Notes: a model not told the origin generated them from the letters alone. A stretch of DNA of 64,000 nt from Nipponacmea schrenckii (GCA_030562195.1 JAUJPP010000007.1:23247769-23311768), one strand, 5' to 3'. Positions 1-13,768 are shown, counted from the first letter of the stretch. Numbers and translations: made by a program.

Positions 1-229
1 TTGAACTGTGATAAAGACCAGTTAATTTAGATATCTTATTCAGTTTAGTAACAGTCGCTGTATGTCGCTAAACAGAAGATAGAGTTTCACTGCTGATAAA
101 TATTCAAAACAGTGTAAAGATAAGTGCAGATATGATGGTAATGGGATAATACAGTACAGTTTTATATAACAGTCAATCCTTGTGTTTGATGTATTTTATA
201 TACTATCAAGATTTTTACTTCATTACAAT
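1..229 (+). promoter_or_regulatory. 5' leader/promoter-proximal region of the DOK-like gene
   Basis: AT-rich stretch directly upstream of the first ATG of the PH/PTB adaptor. No in-frame coding extension is seen, so it is read as 5' UTR and possibly promoter. No clear TATA box or initiator could be assigned, and the transcription start may lie left of the window. Confidence 0.35.
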
Positions 230-3200
230 ATGACGACAGAAAAAGGCATAGAAAAATCTGGATACCTGGAAGTGAAGCAACCATCATCAACGAAAGGCAG
301 AAAGCTGAAAGTAAGTCCTTATTTCTAATGCATTATTATAAGGTTCCGCACAGTATTACACTAGTCTTGTATTTCATTCATCTATTACTTTTTTGACGTT
401 GGAACAATTATTAACCCTTTAAGTCGAAGTAAAAATCAAGATGTAAACGTTAGACTGCAGCAAACAATTATCAAAGTTCATTCACCTATATTTATTTTAA
501 AATGAAAGCCAAGCAAATAGCTGGTGAATCTTAGATAGTCTATAATAATTCACTGCAATTTCAAATTTCCACATAAGTAAATCTACATACACTTAAAAAA
601 TTACAGTATTTCATTCACAACCGAAATTCTCAACATGTTTGAGATTTTCTCAACTATTTTAGGCTTAAACATCACTTGGGTGTTACTTCCCTTTTAAACA
701 CACACAACCTTTATTAACATACTATAACAATTAGCGTGATGCCATCGACATATCCTCCAAATTTACTTTATATCATGTATATTAATGACGTAGTGTGCTT
801 TACTTAAAATTTTAGGCCTATTCTGACGGAGTTAATTTTTGATTCTCAGAATAGTGGTTACATTACATTTATATATAATGCAAATTGAAATGAATAATTT
901 TCTTTTGAAATTTTTCTTACATAACAGTGGAAGCAACAATAACAATGTTATAAGACATAAGACAAAGCTTCACTATTTTTTGCAAATATGATATTACAGG
1001 AAGGGTTTTTCAGCCCAAAATCTGGGGTATATTTCAGTTTTTTGAGGGAAGTATATTTTTCTAAATGTAACATTATCAAACCTTATATTCGATTGAACCA
1101 AAGATATTCCAAGAGAAATGACATGTAACTGGTGATATGGCAAATTGTGTATTTTTTTTAGTATTGATGAATTGCAAAGAAACCGTAATTTACGATCTGG
1201 GTAAAATATGATAATGTAAAATGAATTTCAATCGCCCCCTAATGTGTAGTTTATTTAGTGATTAAATTACACCATTAAAGTCATTATGTTCTGTTTTTCT
1301 TACTATAGATCACTATGTCATCATAAGACAAAAATAACGTCTTGCTTAATTGTTATCTATTAATACTATCTATATGCCTATAATTTTATCACATTGGCAC
1401 ACTAACCTCTGGAGGTTCTTAATTTCTATACAACAGACAATTATTTCTACTTCGAGTTTAGGACAGTAGCTTACCTTACCGAGCAAAAACTCAGCATGCC
1501 TCTTGCCCAAAAGCAATAAGAAATAGGAAAATTTTGAAAATAAATTTCTGTTCATATATACAATTTTTAAGAGCTAATTTTGGTCTCAAATAAATGGCTT
1601 ATTGGAGTGGATCAATCAGCGATTGACGTTTTTTGACAAGTAATGGCTAAATGGGGGTTACAGATAGAACCATTATCACAGGTTCCTTAGGGAGCATATC
1701 TCCACCAAAACCTTCTTATCATTGAGTAGTAAGGTACATGATCTATGGCTAAATGATGTGTCAAGGTAAACATCTTCACCAGAATTATTGATAAGCTAGC
1801 CTTAATTCCTACCAGTTGAAGGGGTAAAAAAAAGCGATAAACCTTGTGATAAACCTGGTTTCCATTCTCTGCTATCATACAACACATAATATTTTACAAG
1901 TCATTAAAATACGACGATCTCTTGTTACTAAAGAGTTCATGTAAATAGAAGCATTAAACATTTTAGAGGTAAATTTGTGATTTGAGCATTATTTTCCGTC
2001 AGATTTACATCCAAAATTATTTTTTTAGAATCACCATCTTGTAAATATCGAAAAAATCTAACTTCACATTTCACTTTTATAAACAAAATTAATGACGAAG
2101 CCTCCTATGCTTTATCATCCGAACGTTGAGATCCACGGATAATGAAAGCACAAAAATGGACATTGTTGGAATCACTCTTATTCTTCATCGCATTCTGCAT
2201 GGCGTAACGAGTTACTATTTGCAGAATTAATTGAAAAGAATCTTTATATATTTCCCTTTTTCTCATAAAATACAAGTAACTATTTGATTATAATAATCAA
2301 TTAAAACATATCTGAAGACTGACAGATTCTGATACACTAGTTGTATTAACGAATTGTATTATTATTATTATTATTATTTTCAGTCATGGAAGAAAAGATG
2401 GGTAGTGGTTCATCAGATGAGTGATTTAGCCAATGGAAAATATAATGCTAAAATTGATATATATCCAGATGAAAGTTCAGTTAAAAAATCACCAACTGAT
2501 AAAATGACGTTTGTACTAGAGAATATAACAGCGGTTCGATTATCCAAATCTAAAACACACCCCAATGCTTTTGAAGTTGTCGAATCAGAACCAGTTTTAG
2601 TATTTAGTGCTGCGTCGGAGCAAGAAACTGCTACTTGGATGTCAATTTATAGACGAATCTTTCAACATGATGAGTTGGGAGAGTTCGGTGAGTTCAATTC
2701 GGAAACACCCTCCCCATGTATAAAAAGTAGGTTTGAAAGTTAATGAGTTTTGCTAACAAGATACTAACTCGAATGGAATAAAGCATTCACTTTACACATC
2801 TACCAACTAATCCACTTACCTATCATTACCCATTCTTAAAATAACTATGTAGGCGCCATGCTTTCTCTCTAAACCTTTGTGTCGGCGATAAGTTGGCAGT
2901 TATACAATTATAGCATGGAACAAGTGTACAGTGGTTTGAATAGAGCTTAGCATTCATAGCATTCATATTTTCCTTATTCCATTAAGCTTTTGCATTAATT
3001 CAAAGGTCAATCCCCGATCCTCCCAAGGACACTGGACCTCACTCGAAAATATACAGAATTCAATGTTTCAGCTCCCCCACTAAGGTTGAAACATTTTTAT
3101 TCAGTGACAGCTTTTTCTGATATGTTGCTAGATTGATAATAAGCGAAATAAAATAAACTTTAATTTGTGCTTCCTTTTCAGATATATTTGGAGTGAATAT

Positions 3201-5342
3201 TATATCTAATGCTCACGCTAAAAGACTGAATCTAGAAGAACGAGTTTTATTGAGTATTAATTCAGCTACAGTACGAGTTTTAACGTCTGATTACGAACAA
3301 GTGGTGCAGTGGAAATTATCAACAATTAAACGATTTTATATTGACGACGATTCAAGAGACCCGACTCAAAAACTATTCATCATAGAAACAGGCCCGTAAG
3401 TCAATGATTATTATAAGTAATAATATTCACCTATTGCGTTTCAAAATCATAGTTCACATTGTTCATACTTGATTTTCGTGCCTGCATATTAAGTCTACAT
3501 GAACAACTGCTTGTGTGTTGATCCGGAGATGTAAATCTGAAATTTATAGATTACTAGCTCAATAAAATAACACCTACGTTTCTTTTCAGAAGCTCGGCAA
3601 GTGGCGAGGGAACCTTTCGTTTTTCGACACCTGAATGGGATCTTATTTTGATTACAATTAGAAGGAATATCAACTCTGCCATATCAGAAAGACAACACCT
3701 TAAACTTGCGGAACAAGTTCGAGAAAGGAGCAGTTCGACCTCCACAACTGCAAGCGAATATCACTTTAATAATCTCTTAGCTAACTCTGATGTACCGAGA
3801 CCATGTTCAGAACGGAGTAATTCTGTGAATTCTTTAGGAAGCTCAGTTTTCACAAATGGTTCTAACCCAGACTGTAGTGCTACGCCACCTCTATCCCCAG
3901 TGTCCACTTCAGGTCGTAAACTAGAAGCACCACCTATAACCTCCACACCAAATCTCTCAAGAAATATTCGTTCAGATTCTTTCAATATTACTGGATCGTC
4001 AATATCAGTGGTAGAAGATGGTTACAGTGTAATTAAATCAGGAGGCGAACAGGGGATCAAACCACGATCTGGATCTGTGTCATCAACAAATTCAGCTTCA
4101 TCAGAAAGATCAAATCATTCTAGATCTAATACAAGACATTCAGGTATAAGTGAAACGAAGAATGAAAGTCTAGAGAGAAGATCAGATAGTGTGCCATTAC
4201 GGACTGTTAGTAATTCTTTTGATAGTGGTTTCTCCAATGGTTCCTATGATGAAACTACCAAACGAAAAGGAAGTGATGTCGACAAAGCTATAGCCGAAGA
4301 GACTCCAGAAATTATAGCTGACCCCTCTAATATATATCAAGAACTAGATTATGCAAAAGTGCCAAATGGACAGATGGAAAACAACATTCACGAAAAACGA
4401 AGCCGCAGACACTCAACGGGTGATGTAGAGAAAGATTCTGATTATGCTGAATTAGATTGTAGAAAAGGTGAAGATGGTACTGGTATTTTCAGTTCAACTG
4501 GTTTGACAGTACCTCTTGACCAACCACCAGCACTTCCAGATCGACCTGCGAGTTTGAGATGGAGTCACAGTATGAGAGCCAAACCTAGTTGGAAGAAACG
4601 TTTATCAGCATTACTGATTTCGGGCCACAGTCCTAGCCATAGTCCAGAAAGATGCGAAAGTCCGGTGAGTCATCAGAAATCCCCAGTCGACGCTTCTGAT
4701 ATGGTTCAAGAGACAATGAACAATGATACAGTCACAGCTGTTAATGAACCAACTAATCAGAAAAGTTCTGAAGAACATTTATATCAATCTATACCGGAAG
4801 TTTTAGCACCAACACACACGAAATTCGCCACACTCCCAACACGATTTGCACCGAAGAATCTAGAACCCAGTCATGTTGCTTCGGATATTGTTTTGCCCAC
4901 TGGAACATTTAGTTTTGATCATGTCATCAATTCTATAAACAGTAAAACACAAGAATTAGAATTATTAGATACTATCAAACCTCAAACTAAATCAGATCCT
5001 TTAATAGACTTTTTCTTTAAAGATAACGGATTTGAAATACTCACGACATCGGGTGCAGCATCAACGGCACCTTCAGTACCTCAAATAAATCCTGAACCAG
5101 CCCCTAGAACTATTTCGCCTGTTCAGCCTTCAGTAACAGAAATACCTCTCATAGAATTTAGTAGTGAAGAATCATTGCCTGTGATCTCGCACACACCAGC
5201 TGTTCTTCAAGAAGGGTATTATATGGACATGACTTCACAGCGAATGCCAAAGGATTTTATCAATAGAACTGAAAGTGTGGAATATATCCCTCCTTCTGAG
5301 ATGAAAGCTGCTATATCTGAAGACAATTTAATTGATATTTAG
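230..5342 (+). CDS. DOK-like: Docking protein (DOK/IRS-like) adaptor, PH + IRS-type PTB domains
   Basis: Four exons join in one frame: 230-310, 2384-2687, 3182-3395 and 3590-5342 (2352 nt, 783 aa), each with GT-AG borders. Exon 1 (MTTEKGIEKSGYLEVK) opens a PH domain that continues through exon 2 (SWKKRWVVV near residue 28, TWMSIYRRIF near its end). Exon 3 and the start of exon 4 form an IRS-type PTB domain (about residues 129-235), with GVNI at its start and GEGTFRFSTPEWD in its last strand. The remaining ~550 residues are Ser-rich and disordered, with a proline motif (PPALPDRP, about 4530) and Tyr sites: IYQELDYAKV (~4335), DYAELD (~4440), LYQSIP (~4780), YYMDM (~5220) and EYIPP (~5280). DOK proteins sit under receptor tyrosine kinases at the membrane and recruit SH2 proteins once phosphorylated; YMDM would suit PI3K p85. 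Which DOK paralogue it is cannot be told. The ATG at 230 is the first in frame. Confidence 0.88.
2357..2380 (+). repeat. (ATT)n microsatellite abutting a splice acceptor
   Basis: About eight ATT units sit immediately before TTTTCAG, the acceptor of the PH-domain exon at 2384. The repeat therefore occupies the branch-point/polypyrimidine region of the intron. Confidence 0.85.
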
Positions 5343-6040
5343 GATAAGCAGCCTCACAAAAATATTTGTTTTTGAGTTTTTAACTAAATGTGATTCAAAC
5401 GGACACGTGATGGAGATGTGCAATAGAGTGCTATAATACTGTGATATATGATTATCAATAATGTTGGGTGATCTAGGATGTTAGAAAAAGTGTTCATGCA
5501 GAATTGGTGTATATATAACTTCTTATACATACATTTAATTAACGAACAATTGGGCCTATTTATTTAATATATGCCTTTTGAGGGAATACATTTGATGATT
5601 TTTGCAACTTATTTTATTGACTTACGCTTAGATTCTGGGTCAATTTTACAACATTCATCAAACAATGTTATTTAATTGAACGTCCAGAAATGTGTATTCC
5701 ATTTGTAGCGGAACCCCAAATAATGTAGAAATCTTTCTGAATCCATTTAAGACAATTTTTTCGAGTTTAAAGTCTTGGTTACACAATTTTCGAATTTCAA
5801 TCAAATCAAATTTGCAAAAGGTTTATAATTAAGCCTTTTATTTTTTTACAGGATTGACCCCAGACAATTTAATGATATTGGTATATTTCAAATAAATGTT
5901 TGTATATTTTGTAGGTTGCTATTATTTATTTTAGACAATATTTGTATATTTTGCATAAACTTGTTTATTTTGATACTTTATAATAAGTATACTTTGTTGA
6001 TGTTATTAAATTAAAATATTTGAAATAAACATGTCTATTA
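5343..6040 (+). other. Probable 3' UTR of the DOK-like gene with two poly(A) signals
   Basis: No coding exon follows the TAG at 5340-5342. Canonical AATAAA hexamers occur at 5891-5896 and 6024-6029, the latter being the likelier transcript end. Assignment of the end is inference from the hexamers only. Confidence 0.5.
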
Positions 6041-8757
6041 AACCATCTCGCCCATTCATATGCTATTTATGGCTTCTGCATCTCAGACGAGTAAAATTAC
6101 GTCTCAACTATACTGGAAAATAAAAAAAATATGAAAATGAATTATTTCGTGTTACCGGCAATTAATTAAGTGATATTATATTGATTTATGATAAAGAATT
6201 TGATATTGAAAATTTTGGTATCGAAAAGATCGGAGACACCATGCAAAAGCGACAGCAACTTACTAGTAAAAGTAAGATCCTATCTTTTCCAACATGTCTA
6301 AAAAAGGGTCTAGTAGTTCTTTTCATAAAAGAACACCTTCATCCGTTTATGAATATTACCCTGAGTGGCCCCTGAATACAGATTCTACTGTAATAGGAAC
6401 AACAGGATAGCATCGAATTTGAACAAAATCTTGACAGTATAGTAACAATGAAATATTCAACCTTCAGTCATTCACTTCTGTAGTGATAAATGCAATATAT
6501 TTGTCATTAATAACTCATTAAATATTTTTCGGTATTTTTAATCACCAAAGGATAATCATTGTGCCTTGTAGAGTATTTAAGAGCCATAAATCGAATATTT
6601 ATTAATTTTCAATAATGGTTCATCCTTTGGTTTCGCCAAAAATTGGTCAAGAATTGTGCCTTTTAGAGTGTTTATGGGCCAAATATCGAACGCGTTTTCA
6701 AAACCAATGGCAATAACTGAAACTAAATATTTTTCTTTTTATCTGATTTTAAAATGGTTTCATTGTATTTTTTTCCGTTTTCACTGATGTTTAATAGGGT
6801 TCATTCTTGAGTAATTACGAACACTCTTAAACTAAAATAATTATAAAAAGGTCTCAAAGCACACACCATGAAGTCATCCCATTTACAATATTTTTTAACT
6901 AATTTGAGTAAACAACGAACATTTTTAATGCCTGATTCAAACATTTATACCAGAGTAATTATTTGTCAAAAAAAAGGAAGATCTTTTAAAAGAATTGAAA
7001 ATAGCACAGGAGACAAGTATTTCCTCTGCCATACCCCACAAGAACATTCCAAGATGCTGATAAACTACTTCCTATAACACTAGATTTTGTTGCAACATCT
7101 ATAATCTTGATAAAGAGGAGGGTATTAAACGTCGCAAGTTATTTAATAAAGTAATTGTTCACCATAAAATTGTTTCCACTTTATGTTATATAGTCCTTTG
7201 ATATCAGTTTCAAAGATACTTTTCCAGGGATTGAGTTGTGAAATATTATATAGTCTACAAAGCAAAATAAACTTTTTTTTTAATTATTCTTTGAGAATAG
7301 ATCTATCAAACTTTTCAAAGTAAGTGTATTATCCATTGTCTGAGAAGAATTTTTTTTTGGAGTGTTTAGAACAATTCAGAGGTAAATTACTTGCATATGC
7401 AACTACACTTATGCAACCTCAAATAAAAAAGAAAAGTATAATATGCATAATAGATATATTTTCACTGTAAATATCTTTGAGTGTACAAAATAACATATAT
7501 AGAGTGAACATAGTAAAAAATAAATACAAACAATTTTACAGCATAAAACAATAACAAATATAATACATGTATCACTGTCAATAAACTATGCCACAGTAGT
7601 GTATTACTTTACAACTTGATCCAGATACTGTCCAGTTCTGATCAATTTATATATCCAATTTGTTGGTATTAGCATGTAATATTGGCAACTGAAATTTTTG
7701 TTTCTTCAGTTAGCTAATAAATACTATTCTTTGTAAGCCCTTATATTTGAGAGGAAATTGATTTTCCTGATTTACTTCTACCTCTCATTGAAAATCAAAC
7801 AGAAACACAAATGGTATTAAAATGTTCATAGATTAATTGAATTGAATTGCCTTGACACTTGCCACATCAATTATCTCAAATTTATTAAAATCAATGTTAT
7901 ATGAGGTATGATGTATAACCAGAAGGGCTACCTTGAAGTAGAATTGAAACTGATTTGCATCATGGTTAAGTCAAGGTCAGTAACACAAAACATTTTGGAT
8001 AAAAATCCATAAGATTCATACACTTGCAAAATCTAAGCTCTACAAAAAGCATATCAAAAGAATCAAACAAAATCTTGTGGAAAGTTTCTTAACATATACT
8101 ATTTTTAATTTAATAAAGATCCCCTACAGAGATAATACTACAGAGAAAAGTTATAACATTGCCATAAAATGGTTCAAATAAAACTACAGTACATTACCAG
8201 GAGTGAAAAAATAAACACAATAATTTGATTGATATTCTTTGGTTAAAGCAAAATTCTGACATTAAATGCTGCTAATACACAGCAGTCACTCCAGAGCTAT
8301 CTAAAGCTGAAAATAACAATATATATACATCATTTTCACCTATTACCAACTATGCCATTTAGGATTCTTTCATCAAAGTTTACTAAATCAAAGTAAAGTA
8401 ATGAGTATAAAATAGGTTGTAAGTGAGTGAATCCTATTTCAATAGTATTATTATTACAAAAATAATAGCATGAAATCACAGATCAAACAAACAAAAAAAT
8501 ATTAATAAGCTTTCTAAACACCCCTTCATAATCATTTGTGAGGACAACTTACTGTAAAGCAAGAAATTAAAGTTGGTTTCCCTTATTTTCCTATACATAA
8601 TTGGACCGATAATACTTATATCAATAGAAAGCAGAGGTGTTCCAATGACTGGGAAAAATACCAGATGGTCCCACAAGTCCTTAATTAACTCGTAATTAGG
8701 CTATTTATGACGGGATTTCCCTCGGTAGGGTACTACCATAGGTATGTACGTCAAGTC
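6041..8757. other. Gene-poor AT-rich interval
   Basis: Only short open frames with no recognisable domain. The left part lies downstream of the DOK-like gene. The right part could hold long 3' UTR of a minus-strand transcript, since it follows the Rab22-like gene in its direction of transcription. A pair of similar phrases around 6540-6560 and 6610-6670 (CACCAAAGGATAAT / TCATCCTTTGGT) suggests an old inverted repeat. Nothing else was supported. Confidence 0.4.
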
Positions 8758-8914
8758 TCAAATGTTGTTTAAATGTCGTTGATCTTTTTTTTTGATCATC
8801 CAGTCTGTTAATTCGGCACATAAATCATGACGTAACTGGACGCTGTTGTCATTGCCCACATTCCTTAATATTTTCCACAACAACAATGGCATTTTGGTAT
8901 TCCATTTATTATCT
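8758..8914 (-). CDS. Unrecognised possible terminal coding exon
   Basis: Minus-strand frame reading DNKWNTKMPLLLWKILRN then VGNDNSVQLRHDLCAELTD and WMIKKKDQRHLNNI before a TGA at 8760-8758. It follows a pyrimidine-rich tract ending in AG (about 8915-8930), so it could be the last exon of a minus-strand gene. The amino-acid composition looks more protein-like than that of random open frames in this AT-rich DNA. I do not recognise the protein and could not find a convincing upstream exon, so it may be a relic or chance. Confidence 0.25.
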
Positions 8915-9033
8915 CTAGCAAAAGGCAATAAAACGTTTAAATATCACTTTGTAAAAACATTAAGAATTAATTTAAATAAATTTTAACTCACTAATAATAA
9001 AATACAAAATCAATTCTTAAAGCCTTCATTCAT

Positions 9034-9056
9034 ATGACGTCATTTGGTCACGTGAA
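9034..9056. promoter_or_regulatory. CRE plus E-box cluster
   Basis: A perfect palindromic CRE (TGACGTCA) is followed within a few bases by GTCACGTGA, an E-box close to the CLEAR consensus. A plus-strand ATG lies at 9062 with about 36 open codons, and the possible minus-strand exon ends 120 bp to the left. The motif pair looks like a small promoter, but no gene could be attached to it firmly. Confidence 0.3.
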
Positions 9057-10457
9057 CAAACATGGACTCTAAATTAAGCGTTTCAAAGCAGATCAGAGTC
9101 AAATGGATTCCACAAGCATTTCTACGTCCATATAGGTCTTTTGAACTTGAGAATTCATGGATTATTCATTAGAAACCCCAATTAATCAATTAGTAAGCTT
9201 AATTTGGTCTAATTAATGAGGGAAACCAACTTTAATGGTGGTGTGTTGTATTTGACAACCGACAAAACAAAACAGAGGATATATTTACAATCACAATCTA
9301 TTAAGTAATAATCATAGTGAAGAGTTTACTTGTATTCTATACTGTACATTGTATGCAAACACGAAAAAACAGCCCATTGCAAACCCCATCCAAATCCTTG
9401 GAAAATAAAATTTTCCGCTTATATGTGTCCTTACACTCAATCTTGACACCCCAGTAAGCCAGTCAAATGATTAAATAAGTGATATTTTTAGTGTGTGGAG
9501 TGAAAGGCTTCACCTACTCAATATCTCCATTCTAAATTGCCAGAGATTTCCTCATTTGCAGTCTCCACATCAAGGCTTGTTTTATTGAGTTTCAGTTTGA
9601 GTTGCACTTACTGAAATGAATGATACAAAATTACCTTTTTCACCATAACAATATCTTTCATTCTTAAACTAACAATTAACAGAAAGGCTATAATCTTTAA
9701 ACCAGGTTTTCCTGAAAAGTTGGCACAATAAAATCTATAAGATTTACTTCTATTACATGATGCCTTACAGGAAGAATGGACTTTATAATCAAACCAAAAA
9801 AAAAAACCTTTAAATAATATTACAATTTTGTACCCACAACATTTGAACAGAATGACTTTTGGAGTCATTTAGAACGAAATTGTTTGTTCATGGGTGCTGT
9901 ATTTTGATACGTCACAAAGTAAATATGCAAGACTATAACAATAAGTCATAGATAGAAATACTAGTAATATGTCTGGCGTATTATCGGGCCACTAAATAAT
10001 CAGTAGTCAATATAGCAATGTTGTCACGTCAAAAAAAAAAAAATGGGCTGATTCCATGCATCAATAGCAAATATTCAAAAAAACCTGTAGAATGTCTATT
10101 CATTTTTGATAACAAATTCACAAAGCTAACTATTGCTTCAAGATTGGATGAATATATAAAAACACACGTTGATCTAATTCTGATAAAAAATAAAAATAAG
10201 ATGTACCATTAAAGCCTGCTCAGGTATTATTCAACTTTTCATTGTATTTTTTTTTATGAAAAAATTGATCTGATGAATTGATTAAAAAACAGTCTAAAAT
10301 AATATCTTATAAAAGCAAATATGTACCTTGTACCTATACCTCTTTTACTAAAATGTTCATGTTAAACATATATTTGTAGTTTGCAGTGTACAATAACTAT
10401 ACAATAGTATTCTCAAAAATTGTAGACAATTAATTATATCTACAATATTAGCTGCCA

Positions 10458-13400
10458 TCAAGATGAACTTCCTCCACAACATTTTTTTTCTTTCTTAACA
10501 TCTCGCTTCTTCCGTAAATTAACAGTACTACCAACACGAGAGGTGGAAAAATCTTCACTGGGCAATTTTTTGCCTGAAATAATGTATCATAGAATATTGA
10601 ATTCCCCACATCACTTTGCATAATAAATAACCTGATCTTAATCTTATTGTACTGAAAAGAGTAAAGTATGTATGGACACAGTGCTGCAATAGTCTATTTG
10701 TCGGAAGATAATCGGATAAAACAGAAATCACTATTCAGATTTATTATTAACCTCAGTCTTGTATGATGACTGACAAGAATTTCTTTTTGCTTTTTGAAAA
10801 AATTTGTGGATCACCAAATATGCTCATGTAAAATTCTATACAAATAGCTTGAATATCAATGGACTACTATCAATTTTGGAGGTCTATATACACTCATATA
10901 ATAAAATTACTTACATATTTGGGTAAAAATATCTGCTACATTCACAGCTGTTAAAGCACTTGTCTCACAAAAAAATGCATCAATTTCTTTAGCATAATCT
11001 TCTGCATCTTAAATGTTAAATATCAAAATGTTTAAGGAAATTATTCCTGTGCACACAAGATTTATTGTTCAACAGAAGCTATAGTTAACAAACAGATGTT
11101 TATAAACATTTAACTGACCTTTTAACCGGACTTCTCTGAGATCTTCTAAATCACATTTATTACCAGCAATAGCTAAAACTATATTAGGATGACCTTGATG
11201 TCTTAACTCTTGTACCCAACTTTTCACTGACTTAAATGAAGACTGGAAAAGGGAAGTGAATATCTAATTTCTTCCATCAGATGGATTATGTATGACAAGA
11301 GATTTTCAGACAAAAGGGATCAAATATTTTAAAAGTTGTAAACTAACTCATCTTCACCTGATTGATTAGATGACAATCATACCATATTATGTAGTGTGCA
11401 TTGAGGGGAATTTTGCCTTTACTAGTGACAATAACGTCTTCTTTTATGTGCATTTCCATGGAGCCTCAAATTAGTATTAGTATTTTTTAGATCAGTTACT
11501 GTTCTGAAATACAGTCATCTAATTTATAACTTTATCAGCTAATAAGAACCTGATGAAAGATAAAATATCAAATAATCTCACCTCTCTTGTCACGTCATAA
11601 GCTATTATTGCTGCAGCTGCACCACGGTAGTACATAGGTGCAAGAGCTCGATACTGAAAAATTATAAATGAAAATATTATTTCATAATGTACTAATACAA
11701 TAATAAAATATTTCACTGTTAAGGTAGTGTTTAATTTGGAAAAAGAACGATTTTATTCAATTCATACATTTCAAAAATATTTTTACTGAATTTCTAGTTC
11801 CAATTTATATCATTATCAGATTGAATAATGTTTTAAACAACTGTTCATTGACCCATCTGTAGTCATAATTACCTTCTCTTGTCCTGCCGTATCCCATATC
11901 TGGAATTTATATGTGTTACCATCTACTTCTACAGTTTTTGTCATAAATGAGGCTCTGAAAGATAGAAAATATCATTCATGTAATAACAATGCATTATTGC
12001 TATCTAATTCTCTATAAAAAAATTAATAGTCATTTAAGTGATAGTAACATGTTGTTGTCACAATCTTTTTAAAGCTGTGAAAGTAATTCATAACTTGATA
12101 AGATAATGTTAGTCAATTTATCAGACTATGGAGTTTGCACGGTGATGATTTTAAAATAAAACTATAAGATTAACCAAATTTTTTTTGGAACAAATCTGCA
12201 ACATCAATTAGTTGAATGTTGGAAATGCATCAACTACAAAATCAAAACAAATTTGTCAAATTTCTCTGTACATTTGTAAACAGATTACAAATTTCAGTTA
12301 GGTTGTTGTTGTTTTCATACTACACAGAGTAATTTTGTTTTTGAACACCTTAGTCTCTTTACATTTTGCAGAAAGTCTTTTTTATTTTCATCTCACCATT
12401 ACGACTTTTCCCTTGTCACTTTAAACTAAATCACCTTGCTGAACCTTCATTCTAGTTTCAGAGTGTTAGGAAATGAAATGGAATTCTCACCCAATGGTAC
12501 TTTCTAATGCTGGTTTAAAAGAATCTGTGACAAATCTCATCACCAAACTAGATTTACCAACACCAGAATCCTTATGGAAGAGAAATAATATCAATAACAT
12601 ATAAGTTTACATAGTGTGGGACACAAAATTTATCAAACTGAACTTTTATTAGATGCTTCATTTGTCTTATTCAAATATTTGTGAATTGTGTGTAAAATGT
12701 TTTTGTTTTTTTTTAAATATATTTAAAACATTAAAGTTTGCTTAACAGAATCCAAAACAGAGTTGTAACTGGGAAGTCTTCATATTTTGCTCTTTGGCAC
12801 TTTACCATACATCTCTAAAGCTAAAATTATTGTCTTTTCCAAAGATAAAATTCATAACAAACCAATTATTATAAGAAACAATAATAAATAAATAATGTAT
12901 TTCTAGGAATGAAATTAAAGTAAAATAACAGTAAGCTCCATCTCGATTTGAAATGCAATTAGGCTCATTCAATAACCAGGATTTTCATATATTGGTTTCC
13001 TGGTTGGATATAAGGTTATACTTTGGTTATAGTGATATTACAAAATTGCAAATTGTGTTAAAATTAAAATTGTTTAATAGGTTTGAATTATATAAGAGAT
13101 AAGCCGCTAGTTTCAATAAAACAAGGTTGGAAGAAACTCTAAAAGTAGGAGATTAAAGGGATAATAGGTCTAAGAAAAAACATAAAATTTTAATTTCACT
13201 TAAATTTAGCCAATAACAGTATATATCCATTACGTGGTGTCATAACTATACATCAAAATTCTGCTTATCCGATAAAAACCACAAAATCAAGTAGTTGTTG
13301 TAATTACTGTATACTGTTATAATATAGCCACTCCATCTACACCCCTCCCTCAACTTCTTATCATAAAAACTCCCTCCAACCCAGGTTGCAGGGCACATGA

Positions 13401-13768
13401 CAATTATTTAGAACCCCAGCACCAATTCAGCCTGGGCAACGAAGCTGGTGCTTCCCCATGGATGGGATGTTGTTTTTTCCTGTTTTTATAGTGTTCATTA
13501 CCCAGACGCTTTTTCTTCTCAAACTAATTCATCCCTGGCTCCCTTTTTTTTTAAAGAATTTTAAAAATAGTTTTATTGATGCATTTTGAAAATTGATTAT
13601 GTGTGGTATGCATATTTATTTAGCCATATTAAACACAAATATAAGCCTATTCTAAGACGTATTAGAGTATTTAGAGTGAATGAATGTCAACATGCCAAGA
13701 ATAGGAAAAATATTTTCGAAATTCGTACATACCCCTAACAGACACAACTTCACATCTCTCATAGACAT
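10458..13768 (-). CDS. RAB22A-like: Rab22/Rab31-family small GTPase
   Basis: Seven minus-strand exons: 13768-13733, 12570-12491, 11954-11873, 11653-11582, 11242-11119, 11007-10915 and 10573-10458 (603 nt, 200 aa), all with GT-AG borders and consistent phase. The start reads MSMRDVKLCLLG. Nucleotide-binding motifs are complete: G1 GDSGVGKSS, switch I Thr in STIG, G3 WDTAGQEK, G4 NKCD, G5 ETSA. YRALAPMYYRGAAAAII and WVQELRHQGHPNI are Rab22/31 signatures, separating it from Rab5 and Rab21. The tail is KKEKKCCGGSSS, so the prenylatable Cys pair is followed by five residues. Family role: endosomal sorting and recycling on early endosomes. Length fits the family (about 194). The second Met (residue 3) could also start. 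Confidence 0.93.

Noticed and set aside
13380..13520. GC-richer stretch with AGCACCA/TGGTGCT inverted repeat as a tRNA or SINE head.
   Set aside because: No cloverleaf arms and no A/B box pair with proper spacing could be drawn; it lies in Rab22 intron 1.
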